Part shown: in pieces, positions 1 through 6,552 of the stretch
Numbering within the stretch: the first letter of the stretch is position 1
How the letters are laid out: every line of letters begins with the position of its first letter
Origin: Actinomadura terrae
GTDB taxonomy: Bacteria > Actinomycetota > Actinomycetes > Streptosporangiales > Streptosporangiaceae
DNA: 64,000 bases
Assembly: GCF_022751215.1 (NCBI RefSeq)
Contig: NZ_JAICDG010000005.1
Coordinates: 594,969-658,968, forward strand
Direction: 5' to 3'
Made by a program: the position numbers and the translations under genes
The notes under the pieces: model-generated
The model's input: the letters and a program-made list of their open reading frames with translations, nothing else
Databases searched by the model: none
Told to the model about the DNA's origin: nothing

Positions 1-438
1 CTGGACGCCGACCGGTGGCCTGAGAGCCTGCGGGCCTACTGCCGCGAGCTGCGCACCTGGTACCGCGCTCACCCCAGCATGCTCGCTCTCGCGCGCGCCG
101 AGGACCTCACCCCGTTCGTCTCGTCCGACCTGATGCGGACCGACGACGCGGTGGTGGCCTTCCTCCTCGATCTCGGGCTCTCGCCGCGGGACGCCTACCG
201 GGCCTGGTCGATCACCATGCTCCAGGTGGCCGGGTTCGCCGAGATCTGGGACGCCTGGCACGACCGTCCGCCGCCCGGCCTGGACCCGGCCGCCTGGACC
301 GGCGTGCCGCCCGGCGTCCAGGCCACGGCGCTCCCGAACCTGCGGCGGCTGGCGGACGCGGCGGCACAGCAATCCCCCGACGCGCTGTTCGAGTCCGTTT
401 TGACGATGCTGGTCGACGGAGTGCGGGCCCTGCTCTGA
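1..438 (+). CDS. TetR-family regulator, C-terminal part (5' end outside window)
   Basis: The frame is open from base 1 and ends with TGA at 436-438, so the N-terminal helix-turn-helix lies to the left of the window. About 145 residues are visible. They are all alpha-helical, with a Trp-rich pattern (RTWYRAHP near residue 19, then a mixed helix and a long C-terminal helix) typical of TetR/AcrR ligand-binding domains. The assignment rests on this general pattern, because the DNA-binding half is not visible. The gene is not obviously coupled to the next one. Confidence 0.55.
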   Translation: MDADRWPESLRAYCRELRTWYRAHPSMLALARAEDLTPFVSSDLMRTDDAVVAFLLDLGLSPRDAYRAWSITMLQVAGFAEIWDAWHDRPPPGLDPAAWTGVPPGVQATALPNLRRLADAAAQQSPDALFESVLTMLVDGVRALL

Positions 439-514
439 CGTCCGCCGGTCCCGGCGCGGCGCCGGGGGCGCCCCGGCCTGCGGTTTTGTCGGTGCCGGAG
501 GTAACAATGGGGGC

Positions 515-736
515 ATGTGCCGCAGCATCAAGACGCTCCGCCCGCCGTTCGCCGAGGAAGTCACCGACCAGGACGTCCGGGCCGCCGCGCTCCAGTACGT
601 CCGGAAGGTCTCCGGCTTCCGCGCGCCCGCCGCCCACAACGCCGAGGCGTTCGACCGCGCCGTGGAGGAGGTCGCCCGGGCCACCGCCGCCCTCCTCGAC
701 TCGATCGAGGTCAGGGGCCGCCGCGCCGCCTCCTAG
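515..736 (+). CDS. DUF2277 family small protein
   Basis: The protein has 73 residues and begins MCRSIKTLRPP, followed by EVTDQDVRAAALQYVRKVSG and a helix with AHNAEAFDRAVEEVA. This is the whole length of the DUF2277 family, a small helical protein common in actinobacteria whose function is unknown. The Cys-Arg-Ser-Ile-Lys start is characteristic and fixes the initiation codon at 515. The gene stands alone between the TetR fragment and the secreted toxin-like protein. Confidence 0.85.
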   Translation: MCRSIKTLRPPFAEEVTDQDVRAAALQYVRKVSGFRAPAAHNAEAFDRAVEEVARATAALLDSIEVRGRRAAS

Positions 737-996
737 CGGCGCCGCGCCGTCGCGGGGAGTTGCGCGCGGCCTCTTCCGCGCCTGTTGAAAATTCACTTGC
801 CCGGCATCGCCTTGAATAAAGCCAGGTCGCGATCTTGAAATCGAATTAGAAGCGCCCTCCGTTCGGACGTTTCGGATCAGTGCGAAACCTCGACGAGGAA
901 CATCGGCGGTCATCCTGTCGTCGACAACCACGTCGATCGCGACGGCGGGGAATCACCATTCCCGGTCGTCGCATTTTCCGAACGGGGGATCATTTA
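737..996 (+). promoter_or_regulatory. AT-richer leader upstream of the toxin-like gene
   Basis: These 260 bases carry no convincing gene. The region is clearly less GC-rich than its surroundings, with runs such as ttgaaaattcac (784-795) and cttgaaatcgaattag (833-848). It ends in a purine-rich ribosome-binding site (acgggggatc) 7-8 bases before the ATG at 997. It most likely holds the promoter of the downstream secreted protein. No -35/-10 pair can be named with confidence. Confidence 0.4.
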
Positions 997-3102
997 ATGA
1001 TCTTGAGAAAAGGCGCCGGCGGGCGGGGGCCCGCGCGGCGCGGCAGGTGGGTGCGGGTGCTGGCCTCGGGGTCGGCGCTCGTCGTCCTGGCCTCGGTCCT
1101 TTCGGTCGTGGCCGGGGTCGTGAGGCCGGGGCAGGCGCTGGCGCGTCCCCTCGACCAGCACATTCCGATGACGTACAACATGCAGGGCGCCGGCGACGGG
1201 GGGCAGGGCGCGAAGTGGACCAACACCGTCAAGAAGGAGGCCAAGACGCATGACGTGATCGCGCTCCAGGAGGCGGGTTCCCGGCCGAACATGGGCACCC
1301 CCGAGCGGGCCGCCAGCGATCACGGGATGCGGGTCGACCGCTACCGGTGGCAGGTCGAGTCCGCCCCCAGGGACCCGCTGCACATGGGCGGCACGCGCAA
1401 CGTCTACTTCATGGAGACCGACCCGGGCGGCCACCGGGTGAACCTCGCCATCGTCACCCCGTACAACGCGGACCAGATCATCATCATCCCGCCGGGGTTC
1501 GAGAACAGCCGCCCGGCGTTCGGGATCCGACTCGGGACGACGGTCTTCTTCACCATGCACGGCCTGTCGGGCGGAGGGAACGACGACCGCAGGCTGCTGA
1601 CGGAGATGGACAACCGGGTCGGGGCGAGCCGCTGGGTCGCGCTCGGCGACTTCAACCGCGAGCCCGACCGGTGGAACCGGGCGGGCAGCCGCCCGGGCGA
1701 CCCGGGATTCGTCCCCGGCCTTCCCACGCTGCCCGGGGCCGGCCGGATCTACAACTCCGGCCAGCCCACCCATGTCATCTCCAGCGGGGTCGAGCGCGAA
1801 CTCGACTACATGGTGACCAACGCCGACCTTCCGGGCACGTGGGGCGGTGAACGGATCGGCGACCTGTCGTCCGACCACGTCCCGGTCACGTTCGGCCCCC
1901 TCGCCTTGGACAAGGCGGGACGGACGAAGGGGCTGACCAACAGGAAGGACGGGGACGCCGTCGACCAGCGGTATGTGACCCGGCTCAACCGCTACCGCGC
2001 CGTCGTCAAGCCGCGCAGCGCGACGGCGACCCAGCGGTACAAGATGCGTCCGATGAGCGGCGGCTGGACGCGGATCGTCAACGAGTACCACCAGTGCCTC
2101 AGAGAGGTGAACACGCCGATCAGCCGCCCGCCGAACCTGCACACCCAGGTCTTCTGGGATCCGTGCGGCCAGTCGAGCTACGAGGACCAGTGGCGGCTGA
2201 ACTTCTCCACGCTCCACTCCGGCTACTTCTCGCTGCTGAACCGGGGCACGGGCCGCTGCCTCGCGCTGAACGGCGACGACCTGGCCGGACGGGAGTGCAC
2301 GGGCGGTGACGACGACGACCAGCTGTTCAGGATGGCGCCGACCCTGACGGGCGTCAGCGACGTGACCTGGACCATCGCCGGGCCGGACGGCCCGCGGGAA
2401 GGGCGCGCCTACGAAAAGATGATCAACGTGCTGCGGACGGCGTCGTCGCACTCGTTCCGCGGGCAGGTCACGCAGACGACCGAAGACCCCGAGTCGCTGC
2501 TGCGCCTGACCGTCGAACTGCCGCCGCGGCGGGGGCGTTCGAACCTGCTGACCCTGTTCCTGACCGCGCACGACACGCGGCTGCGCGGCTGGGAGGTCGA
2601 CGACCGGCTCTTCCAGTTCAACGACTGGCACCTCGGCCGCCGGCTCGGCCGCGAGGTCACGACGCTGCCGTTCGCCGGGGACGAGGCGGCGCTGCGCAGG
2701 GCGTACGTCCGCACGGGCGGCAGCCCGTTCTTCGCGGAGGCCACCCAGCGGTGGCTCAGCCCCGACCGTATCGAGGGGGCGCTGAACGCGCTGTCCAACG
2801 TGAGCAACGACCACGTCGCCGCCACCGCCGGGCTGGTGATCTCCACGGTCATCACCCAGGCCGCCCACTACGGCGCGGTCTCGATGGTCTCGACCCAGGC
2901 GCTCGGCGATCCCGAGCCGTGGCGCATCCACCCGCTGAACAACACGATGTACGGGCTGTTCGACGACTGGGAGGCGCTGTCGAGGTTCGCGCGGAACATC
3001 ACCGACGACCCCGAGCACACCGCGCCGCTCCGCCTCCACAACCCCGACATCACCGTCCGGACGTTCCGGGAGGCGGCGAACTTCGTCATCCTGATCAGCT
3101 AG
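997..3102 (+). CDS. Secreted three-domain toxin-like protein: CdtB-type nuclease, ricin-B-like lectin, RIP-like domain
   Basis: The protein has 701 residues. ATG 997 is preferred because GGGGGAT lies 7-8 bases upstream and the product then begins with a signal peptide: basic residues 4-20, a hydrophobic core at 21-42 and possible cleavage near ALA-RP at 49. Residues 55-305 match the endonuclease/exonuclease/phosphatase fold and most closely the CdtB subunit of cytolethal distending toxin (MTYNMQG, VIALQEAGS, RVNLAIVT, GDFNREP, LSSDHVPV). The catalytic residues E92, H188, D218, N220, R221, D270, D293 and H294 are all present. Residues about 335-447 look like a ricin-type trefoil (DQWRL at 397-401, TGRCLAL, DQLFRM). 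Residues 457-700 resemble ribosome-inactivating proteins (AYEKMINVLR, TLPFAGDEAAL, FDDWEALSRF), but the usual E-A-x-R site reads Q621-A-A-H624. The nuclease call is firm. The RIP call rests on pattern matching and needs a profile search. No CdtA, CdtC or Plt-like partner is adjacent. Confidence 0.8.
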   Translation: MILRKGAGGRGPARRGRWVRVLASGSALVVLASVLSVVAGVVRPGQALARPLDQHIPMTYNMQGAGDGGQGAKWTNTVKKEAKTHDVIALQEAGSRPNMGTPERAASDHGMRVDRYRWQVESAPRDPLHMGGTRNVYFMETDPGGHRVNLAIVTPYNADQIIIIPPGFENSRPAFGIRLGTTVFFTMHGLSGGGNDDRRLLTEMDNRVGASRWVALGDFNREPDRWNRAGSRPGDPGFVPGLPTLPGAGRIYNSGQPTHVISSGVERELDYMVTNADLPGTWGGERIGDLSSDHVPVTFGPLALDKAGRTKGLTNRKDGDAVDQRYVTRLNRYRAVVKPRSATATQRYKMRPMSGGWTRIVNEYHQCLREVNTPISRPPNLHTQVFWDPCGQSSYEDQWRLNFSTLHSGYFSLLNRGTGRCLALNGDDLAGRECTGGDDDDQLFRMAPTLTGVSDVTWTIAGPDGPREGRAYEKMINVLRTASSHSFRGQVTQTTEDPESLLRLTVELPPRRGRSNLLTLFLTAHDTRLRGWEVDDRLFQFNDWHLGRRLGREVTTLPFAGDEAALRRAYVRTGGSPFFAEATQRWLSPDRIEGALNALSNVSNDHVAATAGLVISTVITQAAHYGAVSMVSTQALGDPEPWRIHPLNNTMYGLFDDWEALSRFARNITDDPEHTAPLRLHNPDITVRTFREAANFVILIS

Positions 3103-3117
3103 CCCGCCACCGCTTCG

Positions 3118-3154
3118 GCACCGCCCGCGAACCGAGGGGGATCGCGGGCGGTGC
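3118..3154. terminator. Bidirectional hairpin terminator
   Basis: A perfect 13-bp inverted repeat (3118-3130 with 3142-3154, gcaccgcccgcga / tcgcgggcggtgc) with an 11-nt loop lies between the stop codons of the convergent toxin-like gene and asd. It should serve both strands. There is no clear U-tract, which is usual in actinomycetes. Confidence 0.75.
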
Positions 3155-3168
3155 TTCGCCGTCCCGGG

Positions 3169-4188
3169 TCAGGACGCGGCGACCAGCTCGGCGATCTGGA
3201 CGGCGTTGAGCGCGGCGCCCTTGCGGAGGTTGTCGCTGGAGCAGAAGAGGGCGAGGCCGTTGTCGGCGGTCTCGTCGCGGCGGATGCGTCCGACGTAGGT
3301 GGGGTCCTGGCCGGCGGCCTGGAGCGGGGTCGGGACGTCCGACAGCGCGACCCCGGGGGCGCCCGTCAGCAGTTCGCTCGCCCGCTCGGGGCCGATCGGG
3401 CGCTCGAAGCGGGCGTTGATCTGGAGGGAGTGGCCGGTGAAGACCGGGACGCGGACGCAGGTGCCCGACACGCGCAGGCCCGGGATCTCCAGGATCTTGC
3501 GGCTCTCGTTGCGGAGCTTCTGCTCCTCGTCGGTCTCGGCGAGGCCGTCGTCGACGATCGAACCGGCCATCGGCAGGACGTTGAACGCGATCGGCGCGAC
3601 GTAGACGCTGGAGTCGGGGAACTGGACGGCGGCGCCGTCGTGGGTGAGCCGGTCGGCGCCCTCGACGACCTTGGACGCCTGCTCGTGCAGCTCGGCGACG
3701 CCCGCGAGCCCGCTGCCGGACACGGCCTGGTAGGTGGCGACGACCAGCGCGGTCAGCCCGGCCTCGGCGTGCAGCGGCCGGAGCACGGGCATGGCGGCCA
3801 TCGTCGTGCAGTTGGGGTTGGCGATGATCCCCTTGGGGCGGTCCGCGACCGCGTGCGGGTTGACCTCCGACACCACGAGCGGGACGTCGGGGTCCATCCG
3901 CCAGGCCGAGGAGTTGTCGATCACGACGGCGCCCGCGGCGGCGACGCGGGGCGCGAGCTCCTTCGAGGAGGCCTTCCCGGCGGAGAACAGGACGATGTCG
4001 AGGCCGGTGTAGTCGGCGGTCGCGGCGTCCTCGACGGTGATCTCGGCGCCCTCGAACGGGAGCCTGCGGCCGGCGGAGCGGGCGGAGGCGAACAGGCGCA
4101 GCTCGTCCAGCGGGAACCCGCGTTCGGCCAGGATGCGCCGCATCACGCTCCCGACCTGCCCGGTGGCCCCGACGATCCCGATCCTCAT
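3169..4188 (-). CDS. asd: Aspartate-semialdehyde dehydrogenase
   Basis: The protein has 339 residues, the normal length. It catalyses NADPH-dependent conversion of aspartyl phosphate to aspartate semialdehyde, the branch point to lysine/diaminopimelate, threonine and methionine, in the cytoplasm. It starts MRIGIVGATGQVG (Rossmann GxxGxxG), carries the active-site Cys in NPNCTT, and ends with the expected CSSDNLRKGAA motif. ATG 4188 is chosen over upstream alternatives because AGAGGGAG precedes it and the Rossmann strand begins directly there. It is usually paired with lysC, which is not seen here. It is convergent with the toxin-like gene. Confidence 0.95.
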   Translation of the reverse strand: MRIGIVGATGQVGSVMRRILAERGFPLDELRLFASARSAGRRLPFEGAEITVEDAATADYTGLDIVLFSAGKASSKELAPRVAAAGAVVIDNSSAWRMDPDVPLVVSEVNPHAVADRPKGIIANPNCTTMAAMPVLRPLHAEAGLTALVVATYQAVSGSGLAGVAELHEQASKVVEGADRLTHDGAAVQFPDSSVYVAPIAFNVLPMAGSIVDDGLAETDEEQKLRNESRKILEIPGLRVSGTCVRVPVFTGHSLQINARFERPIGPERASELLTGAPGVALSDVPTPLQAAGQDPTYVGRIRRDETADNGLALFCSSDNLRKGAALNAVQIAELVAAS

Positions 4189-4312
4189 GCCGCTCCCTCT
4201 GGTAAGTCGATCGACCTGGGCGAACGAGTCTGCCCAAGCTCCTACGGGACGTCCATTCAATATCCCTTCCCGTCGACTTTAAGCGCTGGTCGGACGTGGC
4301 GCTAACCCGCCG

Positions 4313-5287
4313 CTAACCCGTCCAGCCGAGGGCGGCGCGCGCCCGGTCGTGCGCCTGGACGTGCTCGGTCAGCACGCGGGCGAGGATGTCGTCGATCGCG
4401 CCGAGCCGTTTCTCGATGGTGGCCAGCTCGCGTTCGGCGCGTTCGAGGCCGGTCTCCTTGGTGAGCGGCGGGACGCCGTCGTTGAGCGCGGTCAGCAGTT
4501 CGCGGTCGGCCTCACGGTAGGCGCGGAGGGGGAGGAGGACCTCGTCGCGGCGGCTGCCGAGCCGCTCGTAGCCCTCGACCGCGGCCGCCAGCTCGGCGCG
4601 GGCGCTCTCGGCGGCCTCCTCGGCGCTGCCCAGCCGCTCGCGCAGCTCGGTCAGCTCGGCCTTCGCGGCGGCGGCGTCCCGCACGGCGGCGGCGACCTTC
4701 GGGTCGAGCAGCGCGAGCTGCTCGCGGGTCACGCGGAGTAGGGTCCCGGCGGACTCGCCGAGCGCCCGCTCGGCCTCCCCCGCCGGACGCGCGGCCTCGG
4801 CGTCGAACGCGGCGGCCTGCTCGCGCAGCGCCTCGACCTCCTCGGCGAGGTCGCGCAGCCGGCGCAGCTCGGCGAGCCGCTCGCGGAGCCGGTCGTGCTC
4901 GGCGTTGAGGTCGGCCAGCTCCTCGCGGGCCTCGCCCAACTCGTCGAGCGCGGCGCGGTCGGCGGCGAGGCGGCGCCGCGCGACGGCGAGCTCGTCCTGC
5001 CGTTCCCGCAGGTGGTTGTGGACGGGCGCGCCCGGCGACGCCGCCTCCACCAGCGCGGGGACGGCCTCCTGCACGGCGCCGAGGGGTTCGAGCGCGTCGT
5101 CCAGCGCCACGACGGCCTGGAAGGCGGCCACGTCGTCGTCGAAGCCGGCGGCGAGCGCCCGGCCGGACCAGTCCGCCGCGAGGCGCAGCACGGTCAGCGC
5201 GGCGACCGGGCCCTCCTCCGCGAGCGCGGCGGCGATATCGGCCTTCACGTCGTCGATGGTCATCCGGGGCGACTCCCTGTGCGTCAT
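4313..5287 (-). CDS. Coiled-coil protein, last gene of the GTPase/AAA conflict operon
   Basis: The protein has 324 residues and no transmembrane segment. It is predicted to form long coiled coils from about residue 90 to 175 and again from about 185 to 310 (heptads rich in Ala, Glu, Arg and Leu). The ATG at 5287 overlaps the stop of the Hsp70-like gene. An internal ATG at 5263, preceded by CAGGGAG, is an alternative start. I recognise no family. Its place at the end of the operon and its overlap suggest a structural or adaptor subunit working with the Hsp70-like ATPase, possibly like a nucleotide-exchange or scaffold partner. That role is inference. Confidence 0.7.
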   Translation of the reverse strand: MTHRESPRMTIDDVKADIAAALAEEGPVAALTVLRLAADWSGRALAAGFDDDVAAFQAVVALDDALEPLGAVQEAVPALVEAASPGAPVHNHLRERQDELAVARRRLAADRAALDELGEAREELADLNAEHDRLRERLAELRRLRDLAEEVEALREQAAAFDAEAARPAGEAERALGESAGTLLRVTREQLALLDPKVAAAVRDAAAAKAELTELRERLGSAEEAAESARAELAAAVEGYERLGSRRDEVLLPLRAYREADRELLTALNDGVPPLTKETGLERAERELATIEKRLGAIDDILARVLTEHVQAHDRARAALGWTG

Positions 5288-6552
5288 TTCTGCCCGGTCC
5301 CGTCCGGGTCGATCGGGTAGTGGCGGGGCTCGCCACCGGCCGCCGGGGCGAGGACGAGCACGCCGGGGCAGGCGTGGGACGGGCGCAGGCCGACGCGGTA
5401 CCGCCCGGGCGCGAGGCCGGGCAGCCTGACCGGGACGTCCGCGCCGTCCACCTTCACGGCGAACAGCTTCGGGCCCTCGGCGGGGACCTCGACCAGCACC
5501 GCGTAGCCGTCCTGGACGGCGAACTCCGCCGCCGGGTCGAGCGGCACCTCCCGGACCTCCAGCAGCCCGTGCCGGAGCCGGTGCAGCGGCAGGACGACGG
5601 ACGGGTGCTCCGGCCCCGCCACCTCCATCCCCCCGGCCGCGATCCGCAGCGCGCCCCGGACGGCGGCGGCCGGGCCGAGCACCAGGGGCGGCTCCGGCGG
5701 CGCGAACTCGTCCATGATGACCCGACTGACCAGGGGGAACACGCCGAACTTGCCCGCGACCGCGATGGTGGCGGGCGGCGCCGAGTCGGCCAGGACGCGG
5801 GACACGACGCTCTTCAGCGCCGTCGCGGTGGCGGCGAAGGCCGAGATGAGCTTCCCTGCGGTGACGTCGATGTCACCGACGCGGTAGACGGGTGCGTCCC
5901 GGTAGCGGGGGTGGCTCCACGCGCGCGGCAGCACGACGGCGGCGCGGCGCCCGTGCCGCGCCCGCGCCCCCTCGAACATCTCCGCGAACCCGGCCGTGGG
6001 GCCGACGGTGGTCGCCGACGAGGGAGCGGGGCCGGGGGTCGAGGGCAGGTCGGCCGCCGACGCGGCGACGGCGGTATCGAATGCCCGCCCGCCGCCCTCG
6101 GCGACCGCGACCGACGTGACCCGTACCGTGCCGTCGGCGGCGGAGCAGAGCGCGGCGCCGGTCGTCCGCGCGCCCAGGTCGCAGACCAGCACCGACCCCT
6201 CGGCGGGACGGCCCGCCCGGGCCAGCGCGTCGGCGGCGACGCAGGCGGCCTGGCTGACCCAGCCGACATCGGGCCAGCCCAGCTCCTCCAGCAGAGTCCA
6301 GCGCAGCCGCTCGTAGGCGCGGATGCCGTGCGGCGTCCCGTCCAGCCACGACTCGGGGACCGTGACCGTCGTCCTGGAGATCGTGCCCGGGGCCCGCTTG
6401 CGGCCCGACTCCAGCAGCTTGGACAGGAACACCGCGAGGTCGCCGCGCGGCGTCGGGCGCGACTCGACGACGGGCACGCCGCTCGGCTGGGACAGGGCGA
6501 TCCGCGTCGTCGCCGTCCCGACGTCCAGCGCCACCGCCACCGGGCCGGTCAT
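5284..6552 (-). CDS. Hsp70/actin-like ATPase
   Basis: The protein has 422 residues. Actin/Hsp70-fold nucleotide-binding motifs are visible: phosphate-1 (ALDVGTATTRIAL, residues 8-20), phosphate-2 (VLVCDLGARTTGAAL, about 142-156) and an adenosine-type motif (TIAVAGKFGVFPLVSRVI). The usual substrate-binding domain is replaced by a short beta-rich C-terminus (about 330-420), so this is a specialised Hsp70-like protein and not DnaK. The ATG overlaps the stop of the GAP1 gene and its own stop overlaps the next gene, so translation is coupled. In NTP-dependent conflict systems such chaperone-like ATPases are thought to control assembly of the complex. That role is inferred here. Confidence 0.75.
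   Translation of the reverse strand: MTGPVAVALDVGTATTRIALSQPSGVPVVESRPTPRGDLAVFLSKLLESGRKRAPGTISRTTVTVPESWLDGTPHGIRAYERLRWTLLEELGWPDVGWVSQAACVAADALARAGRPAEGSVLVCDLGARTTGAALCSAADGTVRVTSVAVAEGGGRAFDTAVAASAADLPSTPGPAPSSATTVGPTAGFAEMFEGARARHGRRAAVVLPRAWSHPRYRDAPVYRVGDIDVTAGKLISAFAATATALKSVVSRVLADSAPPATIAVAGKFGVFPLVSRVIMDEFAPPEPPLVLGPAAAVRGALRIAAGGMEVAGPEHPSVVLPLHRLRHGLLEVREVPLDPAAEFAVQDGYAVLVEVPAEGPKLFAVKVDGADVPVRLPGLAPGRYRVGLRPSHACPGVLVLAPAAGGEPRHYPIDPDGTGQK

Noticed and set aside
994..3039. Long minus-strand open frame opposite the toxin-like gene
   Set aside because: High GC content gives open antisense frames. The translation is Arg/Pro/Gly-rich without motifs, while the plus strand has clear CdtB motifs.
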